This document shows, piece after piece, positions 1 through 9,048 of a stretch of 64,000 bases of DNA. Both the position numbers and the translations under genes were made by a program. Numbering within the stretch: the first letter of the stretch is position 1; the number at the start of each line of letters is the position of its first letter. The stretch comes from Paraburkholderia bryophila (GTDB lineage Bacteria > Pseudomonadota > Gammaproteobacteria > Burkholderiales > Burkholderiaceae): assembly GCF_013409255.1 (NCBI RefSeq), contig NZ_JACCAS010000001.1, positions 4,677,854 through 4,741,853 of the forward strand, given 5' to 3'. The notes below the pieces were generated by a model. That model was not told the DNA's origin. It did not search any database and saw only the letters and a list, made by a program, of their open reading frames with translations.

Positions 1-320
1 TCGCGCCGGTTTGCGCGCAGAAGCGGTAGAGGAAGGGGCGAGGGCATGTCACCCAATATGCTTCGACATCCTACTGATTTGCCGGGCATGACGGCGACCT
101 CACGCTGTTGCCATCGGTCCTGGCCGGTTGATGAAAACGCAGCGCACGACTCGATTACAACGCCGCCGTTTTTCACCAAAACCTTGTCCAATGTAACGAG
201 ACGTAACCAGGTCGCGAGGCTTGCGATGTTATGCATCAGTTATTACAAAGTTGAAATACGCGGCACGCGGCCTTGCGCTATATTTCGGCCAACAACACAC
301 ATTCATCAAAAGGGTGATCC
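1..320. other. Left-edge intergenic region, no gene recognised
   Basis: Short open frames here (for example 46-324 on the plus strand) translate to protein without recognisable features. Before the gene at 321 lies AT-rich sequence with TATATT at 279-284 but no well-spaced -35 box. A truncated gene at the extreme left edge cannot be excluded. Confidence 0.4.
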
Positions 321-668
321 ATGAAGTCCACTCGTCTTGTTCCACTTCTGATCGGGGTTCTCGCGTTGGGTGCATCAGGTGCTGCTATGGCCGGTGGCTT
401 TAACGTCGGGGTCAATATCGGTATTCCCGCACCGGTCTACGTCGCGCCCGCTCCGTACTACGCGCCGCCGCCGCCGCCTCCGCCGCCGGTCGTGTATCAA
501 CCGGCTCCTGTGTACTATGGCGGTCCGGCAATCGTGATCGGCTGGCATGGCGACCGCTACTGGGACGGCCGTCGGTACTGGGGTCGCGATGACTGGTATC
601 GCCGTCATCCCCCGGGCCGCTACGACTACGGTCGCGACCACTACGACAATCGTCGCGGCTGGCACTAA
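321..668 (+). CDS. Small secreted Pro/Tyr-rich protein (PXPV-repeat type)
   Basis: This 115-residue protein begins with a clear signal peptide: Lys/Arg, then a hydrophobic core, with likely cleavage after AAMA near residue 24, so it should be exported to the periplasm or surface. The mature part has a Val-Pro-Ala-Pro/Tyr-rich stretch with a run of eight prolines, then a C-terminus dense in Trp, Tyr, Arg, Asp and His (for example WDGRRYWGRDDWYRRHP). This matches the short PXPV-repeat exported proteins common in Burkholderia, whose function is not known. A good stem-loop terminator follows it. No catalytic motif is visible. Confidence 0.8.
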   Translation: MKSTRLVPLLIGVLALGASGAAMAGGFNVGVNIGIPAPVYVAPAPYYAPPPPPPPPVVYQPAPVYYGGPAIVIGWHGDRYWDGRRYWGRDDWYRRHPPGRYDYGRDHYDNRRGWH

Positions 669-713
669 GGTTTCACGCAGGGTTCGCGCCGCGCTTGCGC
701 AAAGCGTAGAAAG

Positions 714-738
714 AAAAACCGCCTTCGGGCGGTTTTTT
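714..738 (+). terminator. Rho-independent terminator after the secreted protein gene
   Basis: AAAAACCGCC pairs perfectly with GGCGGTTTTT around a TTCG tetraloop, and a U-tract follows. It lies 46 bases after the stop at 668. Confidence 0.9.
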
Positions 739-846
739 CATTGGGCGCGTGCGTTATCGGGATGTTGCGGTCGGCGCGCTTTTATTGGGTAGAATTCCCT
801 CGCATTGCGATTGCCCTTCAATTGTTCCGTCACCGTCAAGGCCCCC

Positions 847-2874
847 ATGACAACTGGCTCGCGCCGAGTTCCGACGCCTCATGCACTTCGGTGCAGCGTG
901 ATTCAAAGACTCTCGCGTGCTGGTTTGCCGCTGATGGCGCATCGATCGTCGCTTGCGTTGCCGGATCGAGGCGCGGCGCGACCACTGCGCGCATGGCGCA
1001 CGTCCTGCGCCGCTGTTATGAGCGCCGTGCTCACTCTTTGCGGTTTGCTGATGTCGCCGTCGGCGCACGCGGTCTACGCGATCGCGCAATACGGCGAGCC
1101 GAAATACCCGGCGGACTTCAAACACTTCGACTACGTCAACCCCGACGCGCCGAAGGGCGGCACCCTGGTGCTGGCCAACCCGAACCGCCTCACGAGCTTC
1201 GATAAATTCAATCCGTTCACGCTGCGCGGCAACCCGGCGCCGGGCGTGGATCTGATGTTCGAGAGCCTGACCATCGGCAGCAGCGACGAAGTCGCGTCCG
1301 CTTACGGACTGCTCGCCGACGACATCGCGATCGCCCCCGACGGCTTGTCGACGACCTTCCACATCAATCCGCGCGCGCGCTTTTCGAACGGCGATCCGGT
1401 CACCGCCGACGACGTCAAATTCTCGCTCGACACGCTGAAAAGTCCGCAAGCCGCGCCACAGTTCGCATCGTATTTCGGCGAGATCACGCGCGCAGTGGTG
1501 GTCGATCCGCAGACCATCCGCTTCGAGTTTCGCCAACGCAATCGCGAGCTGCCGCTGCTCGCGGGCAGCATGCCGGTGTTCTCGCGCAAGTGGGGCGTGA
1601 AGCCCGACGGCAGCCGGATCCCGTTCGACCAGATGGCGTTCGAAAAGCCGATTGCCAGCGGGCCGTATCTGATCGACCAGTACGACAACGGCCGCACCAT
1701 GACCTACCGGCGCGACCCGAAGTACTGGGGCGCGGCATTGCCCGTGCGGATCGGCATGAACAACTTCGACCGGATCGTCTACAAGCTCTATTCGGATAGC
1801 ACCGCGCGGCTCGAAGCGTTCAAGGCGGGCGAGTACGACGTGCTCGTCGAATACGTTGCACGCAATTGGGTGCGGCGCGATGTGGGCAAGAAGTTCGACA
1901 GCGGCGAGCTGATCAAGCGCGAGTTTCCGCAACATAACGGCACCGGCATGCAAGGCTTCATGCTGAATCTGCGGCGGCCGTTGTTCCAGGACGTGCGCGT
2001 ACGCAAGGCGCTCGATCTCGCGCTCGACTTTCAATGGCTGAACCGCCAGTTGTTCTTCAATCAGTACACGCGTATCGACAGCTTCTTCGCTAACACGGAT
2101 CTGCAGGCCAAGGGCTTGCCGTCGCCGGGCGAACTGGCGCTGCTCGAACCGTGGCGCGCGAAGCTCGACCCCGCCGTGTTCGGGCTGCCGCCGAAGCAGC
2201 CGGACACCGATCCGCCGGGCTCGTTGCGCGCCAATCTGCTGCAGGCGCGCGCGCTGTTGCAGCAGGCGGGTTGGACCTATCGCGACAACGCGTTGCGCAA
2301 CGCCAAGGGCGAGCCGTTCCAGTTCGAGATTCTCGACGACTCCGGCTCGTCCGCGCAGATGGAGCCGATCGTCGCGACCTTTATCCGCAATCTGCAGAAG
2401 CTGGGCATTGCCGCGACGTTCCGTGTGTCGGATTTCGCTGTCTATCAGAAGCGGCTCGACGCGTTCGATTTCGACACCACGACGATCCGCATGGGCGACG
2501 TGCAGGTGCCGGGTTCGGAGCAGATCGACCGCTTCGGCAGCAAGGCTGCGGACACGCAAGGTTCCGACAATGTGATCGGCCTGAAGTCGCCCGCCGTCGA
2601 CGCGATTCTGCGCGCGCTCGTGCAGGCGCAGACGCGCGAGCAACTGCTCGACGCGACGCACGCGCTCGACCGTGTGCTGATTAATGGCTATTACGTGGTG
2701 CCGCATTGGTACAGCGCGACGCATCGGGTGGCGTTCAAGCGCGGCCTGGCGTGGCCGAAAACCTTGCCCCTGTACTATGGCGCGGAAGGCTGGATCACGT
2801 CGATGTGGTGGTATCAGCCCGTGCAAACGGCCGTGCAAAAACCAGCGCAAACCGCTCCGTCGACGCAGCCCTAG
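847..2874 (+). CDS. yejA: Oligopeptide ABC transporter substrate-binding protein, YejA-like
   Basis: This is a periplasmic solute-binding protein of family 5 (SBP_bac_5). It carries the family pattern of an N-terminal YGEPKYPADFKHFDYVNPDA segment, a DG..TTFHI..ARFSNG..VTADDV region and a long ligand-binding body. The export signal (MSAVLTLCGLLMSPSAHA) starts only at about residue 58 when translation begins at ATG 847, so the later ATGs at 934 or 1018 are possible true starts. In E. coli YejA feeds YejBEF, which imports peptides and microcin C. The permeases and the ATPase follow directly in the same order, so this is the first gene of a yejABEF operon. Confidence 0.93.
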   Translation: MTTGSRRVPTPHALRCSVIQRLSRAGLPLMAHRSSLALPDRGAARPLRAWRTSCAAVMSAVLTLCGLLMSPSAHAVYAIAQYGEPKYPADFKHFDYVNPDAPKGGTLVLANPNRLTSFDKFNPFTLRGNPAPGVDLMFESLTIGSSDEVASAYGLLADDIAIAPDGLSTTFHINPRARFSNGDPVTADDVKFSLDTLKSPQAAPQFASYFGEITRAVVVDPQTIRFEFRQRNRELPLLAGSMPVFSRKWGVKPDGSRIPFDQMAFEKPIASGPYLIDQYDNGRTMTYRRDPKYWGAALPVRIGMNNFDRIVYKLYSDSTARLEAFKAGEYDVLVEYVARNWVRRDVGKKFDSGELIKREFPQHNGTGMQGFMLNLRRPLFQDVRVRKALDLALDFQWLNRQLFFNQYTRIDSFFANTDLQAKGLPSPGELALLEPWRAKLDPAVFGLPPKQPDTDPPGSLRANLLQARALLQQAGWTYRDNALRNAKGEPFQFEILDDSGSSAQMEPIVATFIRNLQKLGIAATFRVSDFAVYQKRLDAFDFDTTTIRMGDVQVPGSEQIDRFGSKAADTQGSDNVIGLKSPAVDAILRALVQAQTREQLLDATHALDRVLINGYYVVPHWYSATHRVAFKRGLAWPKTLPLYYGAEGWITSMWWYQPVQTAVQKPAQTAPSTQP

Positions 2875-2935
2875 CCGATCACGTCGCCACGCCGACGCGT
2901 GATCCACTCACCGTATTCGCACCGGACACACCGCC

Positions 2936-3973
2936 ATGTGGAGCTACATCCTCAAACGCCTGCTGCTGATGATTCCGACCTTGCTCGGCGTGCTGACGCT
3001 GACCTTCGTCGTGATCCAGTTCGTCCCCGGCGGTCCGGTCGAGCAGATGCAGCACGAGCTGCGCAAGGGCGCGGAAAACGGCGCGCCGTTCGGGCTGCGC
3101 GCGCACACCGGCGTCGACGCGCAGCAGATCGCGCAACTCAAGGCGCTGTACGGCTTCGACAAACCGCCGCTCGAACGCTACGGCCTGATGCTCAAACGCT
3201 TCTCGACCTTCGACCTCGGCCAGAGCTATTTCCGCCATCAAAGCGTGTGGTCGCTGATCGTGTCGAAGCTGCCGGTGTCGATCAGCATCGGCTTGTGGAC
3301 CTTCTTCCTGACGTACCTGATATCGGTGCCGCTGGGCATCGCGAAGGCGGTGCGCAACGGCTCGCGGTTCGATATCGCGACGAGTCTGGTGGTGCTGATC
3401 GGCTACGCGATTCCCGGCTTCGTGCTGGGCGTGCTGCTGCTCGTGCTGTTCGGCGGCGGCACCTTCCTGCAACTGTTTCCGCTGCGCAACCTCACGTCGG
3501 ACAACTGGGCGCAGTTGAGCATGGGCGGCAAGATCGTCGACTATCTGTGGCACATCACGCTGCCGATCACGGCCTCGGTGGTGGGCAGCTTCGCGGTTGT
3601 CACCATGCTCACCAAGAACGCCTTCCTCGACGAGATCCGCAAGCAATACGTGCTGACCGCGCGGGCGAAAGGGTTGTCCGAACGGCGCGTGCTGTGGAAG
3701 CACGTGTTTCGTAACGCGTTGCTGCCGTTAGTCGTTGGTTTTCCGTCGGCGTTTATCGGCGCGTTCTTCACCGGCAGTCTGCTGATCGAGACGCTTTTTT
3801 CACTCGACGGCCTCGGCCTGCTGTCGTACGAATCGGTGGTGCGGCGCGACTATCCGGTCGTGCTCGGCACGCTGTATCTGTTCACGCTGATCGGTCTCGC
3901 GACCAAGCTGATTTCCGACCTTTGCTATGTGTGGGTCGATCCCCGCATCCAATTCGAACAACTGGAGCGTTGA
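2936..3973 (+). CDS. yejB: Oligopeptide ABC transporter permease, YejB-like
   Basis: This 345-residue inner-membrane permease of the DppB/OppB type starts with the typical MWSYILKRLLLMIPTLLGVL membrane segment and has about six hydrophobic helices. The cytoplasmic EAA loop that docks on the ATPase is visible near residues 240-262 (RAKGLSERRVLWKHVFRNAL). It lies 61 bases after yejA and its stop shares one base with the yejE start (TGATG), which implies translational coupling. By family it forms half of the membrane channel with YejE. Confidence 0.95.
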   Translation: MWSYILKRLLLMIPTLLGVLTLTFVVIQFVPGGPVEQMQHELRKGAENGAPFGLRAHTGVDAQQIAQLKALYGFDKPPLERYGLMLKRFSTFDLGQSYFRHQSVWSLIVSKLPVSISIGLWTFFLTYLISVPLGIAKAVRNGSRFDIATSLVVLIGYAIPGFVLGVLLLVLFGGGTFLQLFPLRNLTSDNWAQLSMGGKIVDYLWHITLPITASVVGSFAVVTMLTKNAFLDEIRKQYVLTARAKGLSERRVLWKHVFRNALLPLVVGFPSAFIGAFFTGSLLIETLFSLDGLGLLSYESVVRRDYPVVLGTLYLFTLIGLATKLISDLCYVWVDPRIQFEQLER

Positions 3974-5079
3974 TGAATCGAGCCCGTCTTTCCACCGATG
4001 CGGCGGCGCGCACCGAACCGGCTCGCGCGTTCGTCTCGCCTTCGCCCGCGCGCCGGGTCTGGCAGCGGTTTCGCCGGCAGCGTCTGGGCTACTGGAGCCT
4101 GATCGTGTTCGTCGTCGCGTTCGCGGCGAGCCTCGCCGGCCCGCTGTGGTCGAACGATAAACCGCTGGTGGTGCGCTACGACGGCCAGTTGTATTTTCCG
4201 ATGTTCAAGACCTACGCCGAGACCACCTTCGGCGGCGATTTTCCGACGCCCGCGGATTACCTCGATCCGTACGTCATGCGTCGTCTCGATGCGCCGGGTA
4301 ACTTCGCGGTGTATCCGCCGAACCGTTACTACTACGACACGCTGAATTACTTCTCGAAGGCGCCGAACCCGGCGCCACCGTCGCGCGATAACTGGCTCGG
4401 CACCGACGACCGCGGGCGCGATCTGTTCGCGCGGTTGCTGTACGGCTTCCGCGTGTCGGTGGAGTTCGGCCTGGTGCTGACGCTGATCGGCACGGTGTTC
4501 GGCATTGCGGCGGGCGCGGTGCAAGGGTTTTTCGGCGGGCGCATCGATATCGTCGGGCAGCGGCTGATCGAAATCTGGAGCGCGATGCCCGAGCTTTACC
4601 TGCTGATCATCTTCTCGTCGATTTTCGAGCCGGGTTTCATTCTGCTGATCGTGCTGCTGTCGTTGTTCGGCTGGATCGGTTTGTCCGATTACGTGCGCGC
4701 GGAATTTCTGCGCAATCGCCAGCAGGACTACGTGCGGGCGGGGCGGGCGATGGGCCTGTCGAGCTGGCAGATCATGTGGCGGCACGTGTTGCCCAACAGC
4801 CTGACGCCGGTGATCACGTTCCTGCCGTTCCGCATGAGCGGCGCGATTCTCGCGCTGACGAGCCTCGATTTTCTCGGCCTCGGCGTACCGTCGCCGACGC
4901 CGAGCCTCGGTGAACTGCTCGCGCAAGGCAAGGCGAATCTCGACGCGTGGTGGATCTCGTTGTCCACCTTCGGCGTGCTGGTCGCGATGCTGTTGCTGCT
5001 GACCTTCATGGGCGACGCGCTGCGCAATGCGCTCGACACCCGGATCGCCGATGCGATGCGCGCCGGAGGCAATCAATGA
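3973..5079 (+). CDS. yejE: Oligopeptide ABC transporter permease, YejE-like
   Basis: This 368-residue partner permease of the DppC/OppC type has an Arg/Ala-rich cytoplasmic N-terminus, a first membrane helix at about residue 45, then the typical large periplasmic insert, and an EAA loop near residue 254 (RAGRAMGLSSWQIMWRHVLP). The start at 3973 is chosen because it overlaps the yejB stop by one base; an upstream in-frame extension would run into yejB. Its own stop overlaps the yejF start (ATGA). Confidence 0.95.
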   Translation: MNRARLSTDAAARTEPARAFVSPSPARRVWQRFRRQRLGYWSLIVFVVAFAASLAGPLWSNDKPLVVRYDGQLYFPMFKTYAETTFGGDFPTPADYLDPYVMRRLDAPGNFAVYPPNRYYYDTLNYFSKAPNPAPPSRDNWLGTDDRGRDLFARLLYGFRVSVEFGLVLTLIGTVFGIAAGAVQGFFGGRIDIVGQRLIEIWSAMPELYLLIIFSSIFEPGFILLIVLLSLFGWIGLSDYVRAEFLRNRQQDYVRAGRAMGLSSWQIMWRHVLPNSLTPVITFLPFRMSGAILALTSLDFLGLGVPSPTPSLGELLAQGKANLDAWWISLSTFGVLVAMLLLLTFMGDALRNALDTRIADAMRAGGNQ

Positions 5080-6713
5080 GCGCCACGCCAGCCACACAGA
5101 ACGGCGCGCAGGCGGCCACGCCGCCGCTGCTGGAGCTCGAGCATCTGCACGTGACGTTCGGCGACACCGTCGCGGTGAACGACGTCACGCTCGCGATCGC
5201 GCGCGGCGAGCGGGTCGCGTTGGTCGGCGAATCGGGTTCGGGCAAGAGCGTGACCGCGCTGTCGATCCTGCGACTGCTCAACGACGCGCAGGTGAGCGGC
5301 GCGATCCGTTTCGACGGCGAGGATCTGCTCGCGAAAAGCGAACGCGAAATGCGCGGCTTGCGCGGCTCGGACATCGCGATGATCTTTCAGGAGCCGATGA
5401 CGGCGCTCAATCCGCTCTATACGGTCGGCGACCAGATTGCGGAAACCATCGTCGTGCATGACGGCGTCACGGCCAACGAGGCGCGCAAGCGCGCCGTCGC
5501 GCTGCTGGGGCGCACCGGCGTCGCGGAGCCGGGCAAGCGGGTGAACAGCTATCCGCATCAACTGTCGGGCGGCCAGCGGCAGCGCGCGATGATCGCGATG
5601 GCGCTGGCGTGCCGGCCGCGTCTGTTGCTCGCCGACGAACCGACCACCGCGCTCGACGTGACGATCCGCGCGCAGATCGTCGAACTGCTGCTGGAGTTGC
5701 AGCGCGACGAAGCGGAAAAGCGCGGCATGGCCGTGCTGCTGATCACGCACGACCTGAATCTGGTGCGTCACTTCGCGCATCGCATCGCGGTGATGGAGAA
5801 GGGCATGCTGGTGGAGAGCGGGCCGGTCGAGCAGGTGTTCGCGTCGCCGCAGCATCCCTATACTCAACGGCTGCTGGCGAGCCGGCCCGAGCGCACAGTG
5901 GTGCCGGTGCTGCCGATCTCGCCGGTGCTGCTCGAGGCGCGCGAGGTCTCGGTCGATTTCAAAACGAAGCTGCCGGGTTTCAGCGGCTGGTTCCGCGCGG
6001 GACGTTTTCGCGCGGTCGCGCAGGCCAGCGTGTCGGTGCGTCAGGGCGAGACCTTGGGGATCGTCGGCGAATCCGGTTCGGGCAAATCGACGCTGGCGAT
6101 GGCGCTGCTCGGCCTGCAACGCACCGCGCACGGCGAGATCGAATTCCAGGGCAGGGCGCTCGGCAGTTATCGCGGCGCGGAACAGACCACGTTGCGCTCG
6201 AACATGCAGGTGGTGTTTCAGGACCCGTTCAGTTCGCTGTCGCCGCGCCAGACGATCGAGCGGATCGTCGGCGAAGGGCTCGCGCTGCACCGCCCGACCA
6301 TGACACCCGAAGCGCGGCGCGACAAGGTGGTCGCCGTGCTGCGCGAAGTCGGCCTCGACCGCACGGTGCTGTACCGCTATCCGCATGAGTTCTCCGGCGG
6401 CCAGCGGCAACGTATCGCGATCGCGCGGGCGCTGGTGCTCGAACCGCGCATTCTGATCCTCGACGAACCGACCAGCGCGCTCGACGTGTCGATCCAGCAG
6501 CAGGTGCTGAAGCTGCTCGCCGGGTTGCAACGGAAGTACAACCTCGGCTTCGTTTTCATCAGTCATGATCTGGCCGTGATCGGGGCCATGGCGCACCGTG
6601 TCGCGGTGATGCAAAACGGTTCGATCGTCGAAAGCGGGGACGTTGAGCAGATTTTTGCCACGCCGTCGCACCCGTACACGCGAAAGCTGCTGAAAGCAGC
6701 GCTGGATCATTGA
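5076..6713 (+). CDS. yejF: Oligopeptide ABC transporter ATPase with two ATP-binding domains, YejF-like
   Basis: This 545-residue cytoplasmic protein is two fused ABC ATPase domains. Walker A GESGSGKS occurs near residue 51 and again near residue 330. ABC signatures LSGGQRQR and FSGGQRQR lie near 162 and 438, and [11 protein letters not shown] and [11 protein letters not shown] are the Walker B regions. Each domain ends with the HPYT motif typical of peptide-transporter ATPases. Start 5076 gives a four-base ATGA overlap with yejE. It energises YejB/YejE. Confidence 0.95.
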   Translation: MSATPATQNGAQAATPPLLELEHLHVTFGDTVAVNDVTLAIARGERVALVGESGSGKSVTALSILRLLNDAQVSGAIRFDGEDLLAKSEREMRGLRGSDIAMIFQEPMTALNPLYTVGDQIAETIVVHDGVTANEARKRAVALLGRTGVAEPGKRVNSYPHQLSGGQRQRAMIAMALACRPRLLLADEPTTALDVTIRAQIVELLLELQRDEAEKRGMAVLLITHDLNLVRHFAHRIAVMEKGMLVESGPVEQVFASPQHPYTQRLLASRPERTVVPVLPISPVLLEAREVSVDFKTKLPGFSGWFRAGRFRAVAQASVSVRQGETLGIVGESGSGKSTLAMALLGLQRTAHGEIEFQGRALGSYRGAEQTTLRSNMQVVFQDPFSSLSPRQTIERIVGEGLALHRPTMTPEARRDKVVAVLREVGLDRTVLYRYPHEFSGGQRQRIAIARALVLEPRILILDEPTSALDVSIQQQVLKLLAGLQRKYNLGFVFISHDLAVIGAMAHRVAVMQNGSIVESGDVEQIFATPSHPYTRKLLKAALDH

Positions 6714-6768
6714 TTTTTCACCCTTTCACCAATTGGGTGCGTCTCTCGATTGTATTTTTCTATTTGTT

Positions 6769-6797
6769 TTGACACGTGAATACTTACTGGCTAGTAT
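6769..6797 (+). promoter_or_regulatory. Sigma-70-type promoter for the NlpC/P60 gene
   Basis: TTGACA at 6769-6774 is followed after 17 bases by TAGTAT at 6792-6797. This is a near-consensus housekeeping promoter 54 bases before the start codon at 6851, in AT-rich sequence that stands out locally. Confidence 0.75.
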
Positions 6798-6850
6798 CGA
6801 CCAAACTTTTTTCCGTAGACCACTGATTTTTAGGCAAAAACTACCGACCA

Positions 6851-7516
6851 ATGCAGCACAGAAACCTTACCCAGGCTTGCACGCGCGTCGTCGCCGGGAT
6901 GTTCATTGGCGTCATGATGGCAGCAGCTCCCGGCGCGTTCGCCGACGAAGTCAGCAGTTTCAATCCGAATGCCTCACTTTCGACCCCCAGCGGGTCGAAT
7001 TCTTTGTCCTCCCCGAGTTCCCAGGCCAGCACGCCGGATAGCGACGGCGGCGCCAAATCGTTCCTGTCCGGCATGGCCGGCAAAGCGGGCGACGTGGTGG
7101 TCGGCGCACTGAACATGATCGGTGTGCGCTACCGTTGGGGCGGCAATACGCCGGATTCGGGGCTCGATTGCAGCGGCTTTGTCCGCTATGTGTTCCAGGA
7201 CACGCTCGGTATGGCGCTGCCGCGTCGTGCTGAAGAAATGAGCCGCGTCGGCGAGAAGGTGCGCGTCAGCGACCTCAAGCCGGGCGATCTGGTGTTCTTC
7301 AACACGATGCGCCGTTCTTTCTCGCACGTCGGCATCTATATCGGCGACAACAAGTTCGTGCATTCGCCTTCCACGGGCAGCACGATCCGCGTCGACGACA
7401 TGGATAGCGGCTACTGGGAAAAGCGCTACACCGGTGCACGCCGGATCGAAACGTCCTACCAGGACGGCGAGGATCTACGTAAGCGTGTGAACGCGGCGAT
7501 TGGCGGAAATAACTGA
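6851..7516 (+). CDS. Secreted NlpC/P60 (C40) peptidoglycan endopeptidase
   Basis: This 221-residue protein has a signal peptide (cleavage near residue 31 after AFA), a Ser/Pro-rich linker to about residue 75, and a C-terminal NlpC/P60 domain. The catalytic pattern is present: Cys107 in LDCSGFVRY, His159 in SHVGIYIG and His171 in FVHSPST. The family cleaves stem peptides of peptidoglycan in the periplasm. It has its own promoter and a strong terminator, so it is probably monocistronic. It follows the yej peptide importer, but nothing else ties the two together. Confidence 0.92.
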   Translation: MQHRNLTQACTRVVAGMFIGVMMAAAPGAFADEVSSFNPNASLSTPSGSNSLSSPSSQASTPDSDGGAKSFLSGMAGKAGDVVVGALNMIGVRYRWGGNTPDSGLDCSGFVRYVFQDTLGMALPRRAEEMSRVGEKVRVSDLKPGDLVFFNTMRRSFSHVGIYIGDNKFVHSPSTGSTIRVDDMDSGYWEKRYTGARRIETSYQDGEDLRKRVNAAIGGNN

Positions 7517-7553
7517 TTTTGCTTTGAATTGATTGGGTGGTTGGGGTCTCGTA

Positions 7554-7585
7554 AAGAAGCCTGCTTCGAATGAAGCAGGCTTCTT
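7554..7585 (+). terminator. Strong stem-loop terminator after the NlpC/P60 gene
   Basis: A perfect 14-bp stem (AAGAAGCCTGCTTC with its complement) closes a GAAT loop. The sequence is nearly symmetric, with a short T run on the plus strand (CTTCTT). It could also act on the convergent patatin gene. Confidence 0.8.
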
Positions 7586-7692
7586 GCGTTTGGGCGGCGG
7601 GTTTAGGGGCGCGTTTGGAGCCGGCCGGGCGCCGGCTGGGTGCTGTTCGCGTGGCGACCTGAGCGCAATGGCGCCGCCCAAATCGCGCCGCG

Positions 7693-8652
7693 TTATCCGA
7701 TCGCTTGCCCCACGGGCCGGGCCGCAGCCAGCTTGCGTTGCAACTCCGGCATCATTTTCGCCACCGCTTCCTCGCCTGCCAGAATCGCCGCGTTGCGCTG
7801 CGAGAAATCGCTGCCGCTCATGGCGGCCAGATTCGGCCGGATCACGATGTCGGCGTATTTGTCGAGTTCGTAAGCCTTGATCGACTGGCCCATGATCGTG
7901 AAGGTCTGCATCAGCACGTCGAACGAGCTGGAAGTCTGGCCGCTTTCCGGGCGCTGCGAGATATCAACGGCGATCACGAAATCCGCGCCCATCTTGCGCG
8001 CGAACGACGCCGGCACCGGGCTCACCAGGCCGCCGTCCACATATTCATGGCCGCCGATTTTGACCGGCTCGAAGATCGACGGCACGCTGCACGACGCCCG
8101 CACCGCGATGCCCGTATTGCCGCGCTGGAACAGGATCGGCCGGCCGCTGTTGAGGTCGGTGGCGACCACGCCGAGCGGCTTGACCATCTTCTCGATCGGG
8201 CGGTTGTTCAGCGTGGTGTTCAGGTAGTTCTGCAGCGCGATACCTTGCAGGAAACCGCGCGTGCGAAACGGCATGGCCCAGTCGCTGATCGACGCTTCGT
8301 CCATGGTCAGCGCCAGCTTGTTGAGCGCGAAGCCGTTCATGCCCGACGCGTACAGCGCGCCGACCACCGAACCGGCGCTCGTGCCCGCAACCAGATCGAC
8401 CTGGATGTTGCGCGCCTCGAGCGCCTTGATCACGCCGATGTGCGCGAAGCCGCGCGCGGCGCCCCCGCCCAGCGCCAGCGCGACGCGCACCGGGCGCTGC
8501 GGCTTGTCGAGCGGCGGCGTGGGCGAGGTCGGCGTGGCGGTGATCGGCGAGCCCTCGAGCTTGCTGCCGGTCGTGGTGCAGGCGGCCAGCACGGCGGAAG
8601 CGGCGGCCAATGAGAAATTGCGGCGGGCGAGGCGGGGCGAGGTGGGTTTCAA
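7693..8652 (-). CDS. Patatin-like phospholipase, probable lipoprotein
   Basis: This protein of about 319 residues is a patatin/RssA-type serine hydrolase. It shows the glycine-rich oxyanion segment ALGGGAARGFAHIG, the nucleophile elbow GTSAG (Ser about 92) and the partner Asp in DGG (about 206), the Ser-Asp dyad of the family. The N-terminus has basic residues, a hydrophobic run and a LAAC lipobox (Cys about 25), which suggests a membrane-anchored lipoprotein. I chose TTG 8652 because GGAG sits 6 bases upstream; GTG 8673 is the alternative. The lipid substrate is not evident. Confidence 0.88.
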   Translation of the reverse strand: MKPTSPRLARRNFSLAAASAVLAACTTTGSKLEGSPITATPTSPTPPLDKPQRPVRVALALGGGAARGFAHIGVIKALEARNIQVDLVAGTSAGSVVGALYASGMNGFALNKLALTMDEASISDWAMPFRTRGFLQGIALQNYLNTTLNNRPIEKMVKPLGVVATDLNSGRPILFQRGNTGIAVRASCSVPSIFEPVKIGGHEYVDGGLVSPVPASFARKMGADFVIAVDISQRPESGQTSSSFDVLMQTFTIMGQSIKAYELDKYADIVIRPNLAAMSGSDFSQRNAAILAGEEAVAKMMPELQRKLAAARPVGQAIG

Positions 8653-9048
8653 CGGGTTCTCCAGCAACGGCACGGGCGACGCAAACGGCGTGGCCTTGAG
8701 CCGCGGTCAGGCGGGTAGAGTCAAACGGACAGGATCGCCGGGCGATTCCATGCGCTGTGGTTTGATCTCGAGTCGCAGCGCGCGCACATCATAAATCAAA
8801 GCGCCGGGCGCGCGGCGGCGCGGTAATGAAACGTTGCAGAGGGACGCTTCGGGTAGTGGGCGGCGTCGCGTCATTGGCCATTCGGACGAGGGCAGGCAGC
8901 GCGAGGAGCAAAGGTATAATTCCGCTCTCGTATTTATTTCCTTCGTGTCCATGCGCGGCGTCTGTTTGCCGCATGGGCGCGGTCCGCTGCCGCGCTTCAC
9001 GGGTTTGGCCCGTCAAGGTGCCGGCGCCTGTCTTCCGAGTAACCGCTA
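8653..9048. other. Intergenic region between patatin gene and gltX
   Basis: This divergent gap holds no convincing gene. On the plus strand TATAAT occurs at 8915-8920 and could be the gltX -10 box, although no good -35 stands at 16-18 bases; the leader would be about 120 bases. Short open frames here look like chance GC-rich frames. Confidence 0.4.

Noticed and set aside
754..2907. 717-codon minus-strand frame over yejA
   Set aside because: His/Arg/Gln-rich translation typical of an antisense GC-rich frame; yejA on the plus strand has clear homology and operon context.
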